This document shows, one piece after another, positions 1 through 9,764 of a stretch of 64,000 nucleotides of DNA. The translations under genes were made by a program, and so were the position numbers. The notes under the pieces were generated by a model. The model was not told where the DNA came from. It did no database searches and saw only the letters and a program-made list of their open reading frames with translations. The first letter of the stretch is position 1. Each line of letters begins with the position of its first letter. Source of the stretch: UBA1952 sp965200035 (GTDB lineage Bacteria > Bacteroidota > Bacteroidia > Chitinophagales > Chitinophagaceae); contig OZ241334.1 in the NCBI GenBank assembly GCA_965200035.1, positions 2,294,001-2,358,000 on the forward strand, in the 5' to 3' direction.

Positions 1-360
1 GACCGGCTGACGGTATACGAACAGGCATTGCAGTACAATACAGCTCATCTGGAGGAGCATGAAGTCAAGAGTCTGCTCACACGTTTTTTATTTACCAAAG
101 CCTGGTGGGACAAACCCGGTGCGGCGCTGAGCGGCGGCGAGAAAATGCGGCTGATACTGTGCTGCCTGACCATTGGCGGGGAAGCGCCGGATCTGATTGT
201 TCTGGACGAGCCAACCAACAATCTGGACATTCAGAATATAGAAATCCTGACTGATGCGATCATTGCTTACAGCGGCACGCTCGTGGTAATATCGCATGAT
301 GCATATTTTTTAGATCAGATTGGCGTAGAAGAAGTCATTGAATTGGTGACCGACAAATAG
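1..360 (+). CDS. ABC-F family ATPase, C-terminal part (5' end outside window)
   Basis: The reading frame is open from the first base, so this is the last ~119 residues of a longer protein. It has an ABC signature LSGGEKMRL, a Walker B LIVLDEPTNNLD, and the H-loop VISHD, in the order and spacing of the second nucleotide-binding domain of ABC-F proteins. These are soluble ATPases with two ABC domains and no membrane segments; most act on ribosomes (translation factors or ribosome protection), and the sub-type cannot be told from this fragment. It ends in a TAG stop. A non-coding gap of about 130 bases separates it from the next gene, with no clear terminator. Confidence 0.9.
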   Translation, partial: DRLTVYEQALQYNTAHLEEHEVKSLLTRFLFTKAWWDKPGAALSGGEKMRLILCCLTIGGEAPDLIVLDEPTNNLDIQNIEILTDAIIAYSGTLVVISHDAYFLDQIGVEEVIELVTDK

Positions 361-493
361 AAAATTATGCAATTTCAAATCAAATACTGTAGGCAGGATA
401 AATCGACGCTCATCAAAACTTAACCTATTATTTACTATCTAATCAACATCTGTTTCCTACTGCGTTCAATTTTTTGATAGCTTTGCGGCCCAA

Positions 494-901
494 ATGAGAG
501 CGGTCATCTTTTTCATATCGTTGTGTATCCTTCTGTTAGCAGGGGATTCATACGTCTATGCCGCAGCGTATAATGACTATAATTACACTGCGCCAACCCC
601 CGCTCATGAAAGCACCTGCCGGATAGAAATGGCCCCGGTAAAGCAGGATTGCTTCACCGTTACAGACGCCGATCCGGATAAAGCCATGGAAGGCTTTATC
701 AGTGATGATGTGGATGATGAAGATCCCAACAGCTTTCCGACCCCAAAATACCGGGCGGCAACTGTTAAGAGCGCTGTTACTTATTCACCTCCGCGTTTTC
801 GGTCCATCCTGAAATACCTTCCCAAAAGCTTTAATCCTGCGGTGCACTGTTCCGTGCAGGTATGTGATCGATACCTGCTGCAGGGCGTTCTAAGGATCTG
901 A
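494..901 (+). CDS. small secreted hypothetical protein (135 aa)
   Basis: An N-terminal hydrophobic stretch followed by an Ala-rich cleavage region (VYAAAYN) indicates Sec export. The mature part is short, with an acidic patch (DDVDDEDPN) near residue 70-80 and a basic Pro/Lys-rich C-terminal half with two Cys (CSVQVC). I do not recognise a family. It sits alone between the ABC-F gene and the efflux operon, with about 180 non-coding bases after it. A TAGCTTTG motif at 478-485, close to the Bacteroidota -7 consensus TAnnTTTG, lies directly upstream but very near the ATG. It could be a real small envelope protein; the lack of a recognised family lowers confidence. Confidence 0.55.
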   Translation: MRAVIFFISLCILLLAGDSYVYAAAYNDYNYTAPTPAHESTCRIEMAPVKQDCFTVTDADPDKAMEGFISDDVDDEDPNSFPTPKYRAATVKSAVTYSPPRFRSILKYLPKSFNPAVHCSVQVCDRYLLQGVLRI

Positions 902-1082
902 TCGTTTTTAGCAATAACCAATGGTTGCGGCTTGTATGCCAAATACAAAACTGTATTTCCGCCTTTTAAGCGCAACCATTTCCGGGCTTCGTCCCGCACG
1001 ATCAACTTTTCTGTTGCATCTCATCACACTACAGCTTCCGGACTTTTATCCGGATCATATCATCCATTTTCTTTAAAAAATC

Positions 1083-2165
1083 ATGAAGCGAATTCTCATG
1101 TACACCGGCATGTGTGCACTCTTATGCCATGCAAGCTGCAAGCCCAAACAGGAAGCCAAAGAGGAGGCCACGAAATACACCGTGACCAGTCCTTTGACTA
1201 TGGATACGGCCTTTACCAAAGAGTATGTATCGCAGATACGCTCTGTGCGGAACATTGAGCTCCGTGCGCAGGAAAAAGGCTATTTGCAGAACATTTATGT
1301 TGATGAAGGCCAGTCTGTAAAAGCCGGTCAGGTGCTTTTCCGCATCATGCCCAAGCTGTATGAGGCCGAATTGCTGAAATCACAGGCAGAGGCCAAGGCG
1401 GCAGAGATCGAATTGCAGAATGCCAAGACGCTGGCCGATAAAAACATCGTTTCCAAAAACGAGCAGGCAATGGCCCAAGCCAAGCTCGACCAGGCAAGAG
1501 CGGAAATATCTCTGGCCAAACTGCACCTTTCCTTTACTGAAATACGTGCGCCTTTTGACGGCACCATTGACCGCATTCCCAAAAAACTGGGTAGCCTGAT
1601 TGATGAAGGAGATCTGCTCACCAGCCTTTCCGACAACAGCCAGATGTTTGCCTACTTCAACGTATCCGAGCCGGAATACCTGAACTACGAGACCAATGTA
1701 AAGGGGCGTGGCAATAACAAAGTGACCCTGCTGCTGGCCAACAATGAGCCACTTCCAATTAAGGGCGATGTAGAGACCATTGAAAGCGAGTTCAACAGCG
1801 AAACGGGCAACATTGCCTTCCGCGCGCGGTTCGATAATCCGAACAAGCTGCTGAAAAACGGTGAGACCGGCAAGGTGCTGATGACCATTCCGCTCCGCAA
1901 TGCGCTGGTCATTCCTCAGAAAACCACTTACGAAATTCAGGATAAGAAATACGTGTTTGTAGTTGATAAAAATAATGTGGTGCATTCGCGGAATATCACC
2001 ATCAGCGGTGAATTGCCGGACATCTATGTAGTCAGCAGCGGCCTCACGGTAGGCGACAAAATACTGCTTGAAGGCGTACAGAAAGTGAAGGACGACGACA
2101 AGATCAAATACGAATTTGAAAAGCCTGATGAGGTGATGGCTCACCTGCGCCTGAAGGCAGAATAA
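1083..2165 (+). CDS. RND efflux system periplasmic adaptor (membrane fusion lipoprotein)
   Basis: This 360-residue AcrA/MexA-type adaptor bridges the inner-membrane pump encoded next and the outer-membrane factor. The N-terminus ends in Cys19 followed by Lys, consistent with lipidation, although His at -3 is atypical. Then follow a biotinyl-lipoyl half-motif (VDEGQSVKAGQVLF), a central alpha-hairpin rich in Ala, Glu and Lys, the second half (IRAPFDGTIDR), and beta-barrel and membrane-proximal domains. It is the first gene of a three-gene operon; 31 bases separate it from the permease. No adjacent regulator gene is present, so control of the operon is unknown. Confidence 0.95.
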   Translation: MKRILMYTGMCALLCHASCKPKQEAKEEATKYTVTSPLTMDTAFTKEYVSQIRSVRNIELRAQEKGYLQNIYVDEGQSVKAGQVLFRIMPKLYEAELLKSQAEAKAAEIELQNAKTLADKNIVSKNEQAMAQAKLDQARAEISLAKLHLSFTEIRAPFDGTIDRIPKKLGSLIDEGDLLTSLSDNSQMFAYFNVSEPEYLNYETNVKGRGNNKVTLLLANNEPLPIKGDVETIESEFNSETGNIAFRARFDNPNKLLKNGETGKVLMTIPLRNALVIPQKTTYEIQDKKYVFVVDKNNVVHSRNITISGELPDIYVVSSGLTVGDKILLEGVQKVKDDDKIKYEFEKPDEVMAHLRLKAE

Positions 2166-2196
2166 TCATTCAATTCCCTAATAGCATTGTCTAAAA

Positions 2197-5100
2197 ATGT
2201 TTAATCGTTTTATACAGCGGCCGGTCCTCTCGATCGTGATCTCGCTGATTATTGTATTCCTGGGGTTCATCGCCATGACCAGCCTGCCGGTGACCCAGTT
2301 CCCGTCCATCTCGCCGCCCAAGGTGAATGTGACGGCAGATTATCCCGGCGCCAACGGTGAGCTGATGATCAAAGCGGTGGTAATACCGCTCGAGCGCGCG
2401 CTCAATGGTGTGCCCGGTATGAAATATATGACCTCCGATGCGGGTAACGATGGTGAGGCCAGCATTCAGGTAGTGTTTAATCTCGGTACTGATCCCAACC
2501 AGGCTGCCCTGAACGTGCAGAACCGTGTGGCATCAGTAGTAAACAAGCTGCCGCCATTGGTAGTGCGCGAAGGCGTGAAGATCACCCGTGAAGAGTCGAA
2601 CATGCTGATGTATGTGAACCTTTACAGCAAGGATCCGAATGCCGATCAGAAATTCCTGTTCAACTTTGCCGATATCAACCTGCTCTCTGAGCTGAAGCGC
2701 GTAAATGGGGTAGGTTTCGCTGATATCCTCGGTAACCGCGAGTACGCCATGCGCATCTGGCTCAAGCCCGACCGCATGCTGGCCTACAAGATTTCTGCGG
2801 ATGAAGTAATGGAAGCGCTGAGCCAGCAAAGCCTGGAAGCATCGCCCGGCAAGACCGGCGAAAGCTCTGGTAAAAGGTCTCAGTCATTCGAGTATGTATT
2901 GAAATATTCGGGCCGCTTTACTACCAAAGAACAGTACGAAAATGTAGTGGTAAGAGCCAATCCGAACGGTGAATTGCTGCGCCTGAAAGATGTAGCCGAG
3001 ATAGAATTCGGCAGCTCGATGTATGATATCTACTCTAACCTGAACGGCCGTCCTTCGGCGGCGATTGTATTGAAGCAATCCTATGGCAGCAATGCAAGCC
3101 AGGTAATCAAGGATGTAAAATCGAAGCTCGAAGAAATTAAGAAAAGCTCATTTCCTAAGGGCATGGACTATGAGATCAGCTACGACGTATCTACCTTCCT
3201 GGATGCCTCTATCGAAAAAGTAATCCACACGCTCATCGAAGCCTTTGTGCTGGTAGGCATTGTAGTATTCCTCTTCCTCGGCGACTGGCGCTCTACCATC
3301 ATCCCGGCCATTGCCGTACCCGTATCGCTCATTGGTACGTTCATGTTCATGCAGTTCTTTGGCATCACGCTGAACCTCATTACCCTGTTTGCATTGGTAC
3401 TGGCCATTGGTGTGGTGGTGGATGATGCCATTGTGGTGATTGAGGCCGTACATGCCAAGATGGAGCTGGAGCACCTGAAGCCGCGCAAGGCTACGAAGAA
3501 GGCAATGAAAGAAATATCCGGCGCTATTATTGCCATTACCTTCCTGATGGCCGCTGTATTTATTCCCGTAGCATTCATGTCTGGTCCGGTAGGCCTGTTC
3601 TACAGGCAGTTCTCTATTACGATGGCTACGGCTATTATCCTGTCTGGTGTGGTGGCTCTTACGCTTACGCCTGCGCTCTGCGCCATCATCCTGAGAAATA
3701 CACATGGTATGCAGCGGAAGCGTACACCGGTCAATCGCTTTCTGGATGCATTCAACAATGCGTTTAACCGCTCAGCCAATAAATATCAGAGCGTCCTCAG
3801 TGGTGTGGTTGGCAGGCGCACTTTCACCTTCGGTGTGTTGATTGCTTTTTGTGTCGGTGCGTATTTCCTGAACAAAACGGTTGCTTCCGGCTTTATCCCG
3901 AATGAGGATCAGGGCATGTTCTACGCCATTATCCAGACGCCGCCGGGCTCATCGCTTGAGCGAACCAATGAAGTTGCAGAAAGATTGCAGAAAATTGCTG
4001 AGAAGATTGATGGAGTACAATCTGTATCTGCGCTGGCCGGTTATGAAATTCTTACAGAAGGTACCGGCTCTAACTCTGGCACCTGTCTCATCAACCTGAA
4101 AAACTGGGGAGATCGCAAGCACTCCGTACAGGAGATTATTGATGAGCTGGAAGAAAAATCCAAAGATATAGCCGGCGCTAATATCGAGTTTTTCCAGCCA
4201 CCGGCCGTGCCGGGCTATGGTGCTGCGGGCGGCTTTGAGCTGCGCCTGCTCGATAAGGCAGGTTCGGGCGACTACAAAAAAATGGAGCAAGTAAATAACG
4301 ACTTTGTGCGTGAGCTGAGCAAGCGGCCAGAGCTTTCCTCCGTCTTCAGTTTTTACAGTGCATCCTTTCCGCAATATCTGCTGAAAGTAGATAATGATCT
4401 GGCACAGCAGAAAGGCATCTCGATTGATAATGCAATGAATACGCTCTCTACACTGGTGGGCAGCAACTACGAGATCAGCTACATCCAGTTCGGACGACAG
4501 TACAAGGTAATTGTACAGGCTGCGCCGGAATACCGCGCCCAGCCGGATGATATCCTGAAGCTCTATGTGAAAAACAACAAGGATGAAATGGTGCCGTTCT
4601 CCTCGTTTATGACGATGGAGAAAGTGTATGGCCTTTCGGAAATCACCCGGCACAATATGTACAACTCTTCGGAGATCAGTGGTTCCGCAGCTTCCGGGCA
4701 TAGTAGCGGTGAAGCCATTAAAGTAATCAATGAAGTAGCGGAGAAGACACTGCCCAGAGGCTTCGGCATTGATTGGGCGGGCATCTCTGCAGATGAGGTG
4801 GGGCAGGGCAATCAGGCCATTTATATCTTCCTGATCTGTCTTGGATTTGTGTACCTGATTCTGGCCGCGCAATATGAGAGCTTCATCCTTCCGCTGTCCG
4901 TAATCCTTTCCCTGCCTGCAGGTATTTTCGGTGCCTTCTTCCTGCTTAAATGTTTCGGCCTGGAAAATAATATCTATGCACAGGTAGCAATGGTGATGCT
5001 CATTGGCCTGCTGGGTAAGAATGCCGTACTGATCGTTGAGTTTGCTGCTCACCGCCACAGCACCGGTCTCTCTATCCGCGAATCCGCGCTGGAGGGCGCC

Positions 5101-5364
5101 AAGGCCAGGTTCCGTCCCATCCTTATGACTTCCTTTGCCTTCATTGCCGGCCTCATACCGTTGGTATTTGCCACAGGTCCCGGCAAACTGGGCAACCGCA
5201 CAATTGGTACGGCCGCCGCAGGTGGTATGTTGCTCGGTACAATCTTCGGGGTCATCATTATACCCGGGCTATACTATGTATTCGGCAGCATCGCCGCCAG
5301 GCATAAATTCATCAAGGACGAAGAAGAAAATCCGTTAACTGAAGATCTTAATAACAATGTATAA
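2197..5364 (+). CDS. RND (HAE1/AcrB-type) multidrug efflux permease
   Basis: At 1055 residues it has the normal family length. It begins with the usual F-x-x-RPV-x-S motif before TM1, has two large periplasmic loops and twelve predicted membrane segments, and carries the TM4 proton-relay pair Asp409-Asp410 (GVVVDDAIVVIE), equivalent to AcrB Asp407/408. The second half repeats the fold (LLGKNAVLIVEFA). It would use the proton gradient to export hydrophobic drugs or metabolites through the adaptor and outer-membrane factor; substrates cannot be read from sequence. Its 3' end overlaps the outer-membrane factor gene by 8 bases, indicating translational coupling. A long reverse-strand frame inside it is a codon-usage shadow. 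Confidence 0.97.
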   Translation: MFNRFIQRPVLSIVISLIIVFLGFIAMTSLPVTQFPSISPPKVNVTADYPGANGELMIKAVVIPLERALNGVPGMKYMTSDAGNDGEASIQVVFNLGTDPNQAALNVQNRVASVVNKLPPLVVREGVKITREESNMLMYVNLYSKDPNADQKFLFNFADINLLSELKRVNGVGFADILGNREYAMRIWLKPDRMLAYKISADEVMEALSQQSLEASPGKTGESSGKRSQSFEYVLKYSGRFTTKEQYENVVVRANPNGELLRLKDVAEIEFGSSMYDIYSNLNGRPSAAIVLKQSYGSNASQVIKDVKSKLEEIKKSSFPKGMDYEISYDVSTFLDASIEKVIHTLIEAFVLVGIVVFLFLGDWRSTIIPAIAVPVSLIGTFMFMQFFGITLNLITLFALVLAIGVVVDDAIVVIEAVHAKMELEHLKPRKATKKAMKEISGAIIAITFLMAAVFIPVAFMSGPVGLFYRQFSITMATAIILSGVVALTLTPALCAIILRNTHGMQRKRTPVNRFLDAFNNAFNRSANKYQSVLSGVVGRRTFTFGVLIAFCVGAYFLNKTVASGFIPNEDQGMFYAIIQTPPGSSLERTNEVAERLQKIAEKIDGVQSVSALAGYEILTEGTGSNSGTCLINLKNWGDRKHSVQEIIDELEEKSKDIAGANIEFFQPPAVPGYGAAGGFELRLLDKAGSGDYKKMEQVNNDFVRELSKRPELSSVFSFYSASFPQYLLKVDNDLAQQKGISIDNAMNTLSTLVGSNYEISYIQFGRQYKVIVQAAPEYRAQPDDILKLYVKNNKDEMVPFSSFMTMEKVYGLSEITRHNMYNSSEISGSAASGHSSGEAIKVINEVAEKTLPRGFGIDWAGISADEVGQGNQAIYIFLICLGFVYLILAAQYESFILPLSVILSLPAGIFGAFFLLKCFGLENNIYAQVAMVMLIGLLGKNAVLIVEFAAHRHSTGLSIRESALEGAKARFRPILMTSFAFIAGLIPLVFATGPGKLGNRTIGTAAAGGMLLGTIFGVIIIPGLYYVFGSIAARHKFIKDEEENPLTEDLNNNV

Positions 5365-6790
5365 ATTCAGGATTGCCCGGTTTGCAGCCCCATTGGGCAT
5401 TTGCCTCGGTCTTGCCGCCTGTTCCATTCCAAAGGTGGCGCAGCGTACAGAAAATACAGCGGTGCCGCAGGCATATTACAGCAATCAGGATACTACCAAT
5501 GTGGTTGCATTGCCCTGGCGCACCTTCTTTACAGACCCGGTGCTTGTTGGCTTGATTGATACCGCACTCAGGAACAATCAGGAGCTGAACAGTACCCTGC
5601 AGGAGATAGAGATAGCCCGGAGTGAGGTACGCGCGCGCAAAGGCGCTATCCTGCCAACCGTGGGTACGCACGTAGGCGCCGGACTGAGCAAAGTAGGCCG
5701 CTATACCAGCGATGGCGCCGGTGATGCCAGCACAGAAATATTGCCCGGACAGGAAGTTCCCGACCCGATTGCTGATTATGGTTTCGGGCTGGTAGCTAAC
5801 TGGGAAGTGGATGTATGGAAGAAGCTGCGCACCGCGAAGAAGGCCGCCTACAAGCGCTATCTGGCGTCCGTCGAGGGCCGGAACTTTGTAATCACCAACC
5901 TGATCGCTGAGGTAGCCAATTCATACTATGAGCTGCTCTCGCTTGATTATCAGCTGGAGATTGTACGGCAGAGTATTTCGCTTCAGAAGAATGCGCTGGA
6001 GATTGTAAAAGTGCAGAAAGAAGCAGCCAGAACTACAGAACTGGCGGTGCAGAAATTCCAAGCAGAAGTGCTGAAATCGCAGAGTATGGAGTTCGATATT
6101 CTGCAGCAGATCAAGGAAGCGGAAAATAAGATCAATTTTCTGCTGGCGCGCTATCCACAGGAGATTCCTCGCACCCATAATGATTTCCTGACCTTAGTGC
6201 CTGCTCTGGTAAGCAGTGGCATTCCTTCGCAACTGTTGGCCAATCGCCCGGATATCCGGCAGGCTGAGCTGAACCTGGCCGCAGCAAAACTGGATGTATC
6301 GGTTGCCCGTAAAGAGTTCTATCCTTCGTTTGATATTACGGCTACCCTGGGTTTTGGCGCATTTAATCCTTCCTATCTGGTAAGGTTGCCTGAATCTATT
6401 ATCTTTTCATTGTTGGGTGATATTGCTGGTCCGCTCATTAACCGGAATGCGATCAAGGCAGAATATTATGCGGCGAATGCACGGCAGATACAATCGGTCT
6501 ATAACTACGAGCGCACTATCCTCAATGCTTATCTGGAAGTAAACAATCAGCTTTCCAAGGTCGATAATCTGGAGAAGGGCTATGTCCTGAAATCACAGCA
6601 GGTAGCGGCACTGAACCGGTCAATAGATGTATCAAATGACCTGTTCAAATCGGCCCGCGCAGACTATTTTGAAGTATTGATGACTCAGCGCGATGCGCTG
6701 GAAGCCAAGCTGGAGCTGGTAGAGACCAAGAAAGAGCAGCTCAATGCAGTCGTGGATATCTATAAAGAACTGGGCGGCGGCTGGAAATAA
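5357..6790 (+). CDS. RND efflux outer-membrane factor (NodT/OprM-type lipoprotein)
   Basis: This 477-residue TolC-like protein forms the outer-membrane exit duct of the pump. The signal peptide ends in a lipobox LAAC with Cys22, as in OprM-type factors. Two internally repeated outer-membrane-factor halves follow, each with long helical stretches; the GIPSQLLANRPDIRQAE motif near residue 290 is characteristic of NodT-family factors. The start lies within the permease gene (8-base overlap). A strong hairpin terminator follows 32 bases after the stop. Confidence 0.95.
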   Translation: MYKFRIARFAAPLGICLGLAACSIPKVAQRTENTAVPQAYYSNQDTTNVVALPWRTFFTDPVLVGLIDTALRNNQELNSTLQEIEIARSEVRARKGAILPTVGTHVGAGLSKVGRYTSDGAGDASTEILPGQEVPDPIADYGFGLVANWEVDVWKKLRTAKKAAYKRYLASVEGRNFVITNLIAEVANSYYELLSLDYQLEIVRQSISLQKNALEIVKVQKEAARTTELAVQKFQAEVLKSQSMEFDILQQIKEAENKINFLLARYPQEIPRTHNDFLTLVPALVSSGIPSQLLANRPDIRQAELNLAAAKLDVSVARKEFYPSFDITATLGFGAFNPSYLVRLPESIIFSLLGDIAGPLINRNAIKAEYYAANARQIQSVYNYERTILNAYLEVNNQLSKVDNLEKGYVLKSQQVAALNRSIDVSNDLFKSARADYFEVLMTQRDALEAKLELVETKKEQLNAVVDIYKELGGGWK

Positions 6791-6822
6791 ATAACGCTTC
6801 ACGTTAATCATCTGCCTCAATA

Positions 6823-6864
6823 AAAAGCGCCATCTGCACTCATGCAAATGGCGCTTTTCTTTTT
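6823..6864. terminator. bidirectional intrinsic terminator
   Basis: AAAAGCGCCATCTGCA (6823-6838) pairs with TGCAAATGGCGCTTTT (6843-6858) around a 4-base loop with one mismatch, flanked by A-runs and T-runs. It serves both the efflux operon (+) and the convergent receptor gene (-). Confidence 0.9.
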
Positions 6865-6925
6865 GGAAAAGGATTAACCGCTGGTTACTTCTGAAAGTGA
6901 ATGGCCGTTGTGAGATTGATTCTTA

Positions 6926-9346
6926 TCAGGTTCGTTTGCTTTCATCCTCTACGCCGGTTGCGCGTTCGCGTCGCGCTTTTATTTTATCGCTGCCAAGCTT
7001 GTAGTTCAGCATCAGCCGCAGATTGCGCTGGTCGAAATAGCTATTCAAAGTCTGCCCGGTTGCCTGATTGACCGAGCGGCTGCGTTGCGTAGCGAAAATG
7101 TCTGTGGCACCAAGGCTTACCACAAGTTTCTTATCCAGCAGCAATGCTTTAATAGCCGTATCCACACTGCCACTGTGGTTGACCACAAATAAATCCTGCT
7201 GCTGCTTACTGATGTAATAAGCATTCACTTCCGCAAGCAATGTCTTTTTCTTATTCAGCACAAAGCTGTTGCTGACTGATATATAAGTGGCAGGTTGCCC
7301 GTAAAACTGCTCCTGAGTGTTGATGCTTGCATGGGTACGAATCTCTTGTATACCGCCGGTAGCGAATGCCTGCACTTCCCACCAGGCTGCCGGTGAAAAA
7401 GACGCGCTTGCAGAAATACCATAAGCCGTAAAAGTGCCGAAGTTGGCGATAGATGTATAGCTGGAATGAGTCTGTGAATCTACTCCAAACAACAGACCGA
7501 AATGTGAAAGCTCGTGTTCATAATATGCGCTGAATGTCACCTTCTGATGCAATGTGTAATCTAACCCAATAGTATGGTCATAAGAAGGGCCGAGATAAGG
7601 ATTGCCTTCGGAATAGAGATATGGTGAGCTATAGACTCTGAAAGGATTCAGTTCTGAATAGCCGGGCCGGTTGATGCGCTTGTTATAAGTAAGGCTCAGC
7701 ACATGAGCTTCCGATGGCTTGTAAGTAATATAAGCGGTCGGGAACAGATTCAGGTAGGCCGAAGCATTGGTTTGATTCAGGGTAGGCGAATATCCTTTTA
7801 CCTGCGTTGCCTCCACCCGAAGCCCTGCCTGAAAGCTCCATTTCGGCAGTTCTTTTTGCGCGCTGATGTATGCAGCCTGTACCGCCTCTTTATATCTGAA
7901 TGCATTGGAGATGGAAGGATTATTGACCCAAACGCCATTCATAAGCGAGCGGAAATCATTGCTGCTGTAATTGTCCACAAAGCTCACTTTGCCGCCAAGA
8001 TTCAGGCTTGCCCAATGGTAAGGTAACTCTACATCTGCCTGCGCCGTCGTAATCGTTACTTGCTGAACGCCGGCATTCTGATCATGTTCTGCAAAGCCGG
8101 TAGGTGCTCCGAACAGACCCTGATAATTGGTGGTATTAAAGTCGCGGACCCGGTCATTATTATACCATAATCTGTTAGCATTTAGCGTCAGTTTTTTACC
8201 TGTGCTGTCAATGGTCCGAACGTAATTAAGGTTTAGGATGTCTGTGCGGCGGTTCGCATCATTGTGGTTGATGGTGCGGCCTACAGAATCAACTGTTCCT
8301 GTGTTCCGTTGCGCTATAAATACATCTGTATTGCCGGCATCAGTACGGTCGAACAAAGTACTGTTGAACTGTACCCCCAGCACCTGTGATTTATTTAACT
8401 CATAATCAGCGCCAGCAGTGTATTGCAGGTTAGAAATCTCCTTTTTATACGGATCAATTAATCGATACTCCTGATCGGGCAGATAAGTGTTCAGCCGTTC
8501 TGTATTGTGCTTTGCACCATTGGCATAATTAATCGTTCCATAAAAGTTAATTTTCCCCTTCCGGTAATTCATCGTTGCACCGCCAACGCCCGTGCCATAA
8601 GTAGATTGCTCGTAGCCAAGGCGCATGGTGCTGTTATAGCCAGTCGAACGGTTCTTTTTCAGCACAATGTTAATCAGGCCGGAATTTCCCAAAGCGTCAT
8701 ATTGTGCAGGTGGCGCGGTGATAACTTCAATACGGTCAATATTATCAGCAGGAATAGCCTGTAAATAGGCAGTCAGGTCTTCAGCCGAAAGTTGCAGCAA
8801 ACGACCATTGAGCATGACCTGTGCAGTGCTCTTGCCGGCAATGGTAATACTGTTATCACCTTCTTTTACAATAACGGCAGGCGCTTTCTTTATCGCATCA
8901 TAAGCATTGCCGCCGGCAGCGCTGATGGAAGAGGCTACATTGAAAACCGTCCGGTCAACTTTACGCTCTATCAATGGCTTTGTCTTCGCCGTTACAATTA
9001 CACTGTTAAGCTCAGCAGACTTACTGTGAAGGATGATATCCACAATTGTATCTGTTGGCGATACAGGAATAGACACATCTGTAAAGCCTATTGCGCTTGC
9101 GGTAAGCAGGGCCGTCTGGCCTGCGGTAAATTCAATCGCATAGCGCCCGTCATGGTCGCATAATGCAATCTTTACCACAGTGCTATCGGCTGCGAGCCTA
9201 GCGCTGATAGCGGTATCATCAATACCTCGCCCACCATCATCTATAATTCTGCCGGCAATGCTATAATGATATTGAGCATGAGCAATGCTTGTAAAAAGTA
9301 CAACAGCTACAAGCAAAAGGCCAGCGGATTTCAACAGGGCAGACAT
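6926..9346 (-). CDS. outer-membrane beta-barrel receptor family protein (TonB-dependent-receptor-like)
   Basis: The protein has 806 residues with a signal peptide (cleavage after AHA), an N-terminal carboxypeptidase-regulatory-like beta-sandwich (about residues 28-115), and a plug-like segment with the NAYDAIKKAPAV and VMLNGRLLQL motifs typical of Bacteroidota OMP beta-barrel family 3. Then come DNIDRIEVITAPPAQYDALG and a long C-terminal barrel. No partner SusD gene is present, so it is probably not a glycan-uptake pair; members of this group are often stand-alone receptors of unknown ligand. It is transcribed toward the efflux operon and shares its terminator. The region upstream (9347-9536) holds no gene. 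Confidence 0.9.
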   Translation of the reverse strand: MSALLKSAGLLLVAVVLFTSIAHAQYHYSIAGRIIDDGGRGIDDTAISARLAADSTVVKIALCDHDGRYAIEFTAGQTALLTASAIGFTDVSIPVSPTDTIVDIILHSKSAELNSVIVTAKTKPLIERKVDRTVFNVASSISAAGGNAYDAIKKAPAVIVKEGDNSITIAGKSTAQVMLNGRLLQLSAEDLTAYLQAIPADNIDRIEVITAPPAQYDALGNSGLINIVLKKNRSTGYNSTMRLGYEQSTYGTGVGGATMNYRKGKINFYGTINYANGAKHNTERLNTYLPDQEYRLIDPYKKEISNLQYTAGADYELNKSQVLGVQFNSTLFDRTDAGNTDVFIAQRNTGTVDSVGRTINHNDANRRTDILNLNYVRTIDSTGKKLTLNANRLWYNNDRVRDFNTTNYQGLFGAPTGFAEHDQNAGVQQVTITTAQADVELPYHWASLNLGGKVSFVDNYSSNDFRSLMNGVWVNNPSISNAFRYKEAVQAAYISAQKELPKWSFQAGLRVEATQVKGYSPTLNQTNASAYLNLFPTAYITYKPSEAHVLSLTYNKRINRPGYSELNPFRVYSSPYLYSEGNPYLGPSYDHTIGLDYTLHQKVTFSAYYEHELSHFGLLFGVDSQTHSSYTSIANFGTFTAYGISASASFSPAAWWEVQAFATGGIQEIRTHASINTQEQFYGQPATYISVSNSFVLNKKKTLLAEVNAYYISKQQQDLFVVNHSGSVDTAIKALLLDKKLVVSLGATDIFATQRSRSVNQATGQTLNSYFDQRNLRLMLNYKLGSDKIKARRERATGVEDESKRT

Positions 9347-9536
9347 AGGCAGAATTCTTTAGACACTCAGACGGTAAAAATAAAATTCCCGTCAAAGCAC
9401 AGACGTTAAAATTTTCGGCCTGTATCATGGTGCCAAGGGAGAAATTCTGAGATTGTTCCTAAGAATGTTGAAGCAATTGGATGTATCTATAAAGGCTTCT
9501 ATAGAGGTTTTAGCTAATCAGAATGATTGACACAAG

Positions 9537-9572
9537 AAAAGCCTTTAGCATATTTATGTGCTAAAGGCTTTT
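9537..9572. terminator. native tRNA-Phe terminator, now stranded at attL
   Basis: A perfect 14-bp inverted repeat (9537-9550 with 9559-9572) has A- and T-tracts and an 8-base loop. Read on the minus strand it would directly follow the tRNA-Phe 3' end, so it is inferred to be the original terminator of the tRNA gene that the island split away. Confidence 0.75.
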
Positions 9573-9622
9573 GACCGTGGTGTGGGCCGGGATCGAACCG
9601 GCGACACATGGATTTTCAGTCC
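9569..9622. repeat. attL: 54-bp direct repeat with tRNA-Phe 3' end
   Basis: This stretch is identical to 54119-54172. On the minus strand it contains nucleotides 29-73 of tRNA-Phe (anticodon loop, T arm, acceptor 3' strand) plus a few bases beyond. The 5' part of the tRNA is absent here, so this copy is not a functional tRNA. It marks the left boundary of the island. Confidence 0.95.
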
Positions 9623-9725
9623 CCAATTTATTGCGATGATGAGGTTTGATGTGGGTCGAAAGCCACGCCAGCACTAGGTTTCATAAACAGGTCAATGCTA
9701 GCGAAACCACATCAAAACGGAAAAT

Positions 9726-9745
9726 GTTGTCGGATAGTTGTCGGA
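9726..9745. promoter_or_regulatory. paired GTTGTCGGA motif, candidate integrase arm site (left)
   Basis: GTTGTCGGA occurs at 9726-9734 and 9737-9745, an 11-base period, about 105 bases inside attL and just before the integrase gene. The same pair with the same period and orientation occurs at 54058-54077 inside attR. A 10-bp inverted repeat, TTTGATGTGG (9645-9654) with CCACATCAAA (9707-9716), lies between attL and this pair. Confidence 0.6.
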
Positions 9746-9764
9746 TTAATTAGTAGGTTTGAAT

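Noticed and set aside
1380..5058. Long reverse-strand open frames (for example 3949-5058, 369 codons, and 1380-2144) opposite the efflux genes
   Set aside because: They mirror the codon pattern of the RND adaptor and permease, have His/Arg/Gln-rich composition, no domains, and lie wholly inside well-supported genes.
9578..9622. A second tRNA-Phe gene at the left end
   Set aside because: Only nucleotides 29-73 are present; the D arm, acceptor 5' strand and part of the anticodon stem are missing. It is an attachment-site copy.
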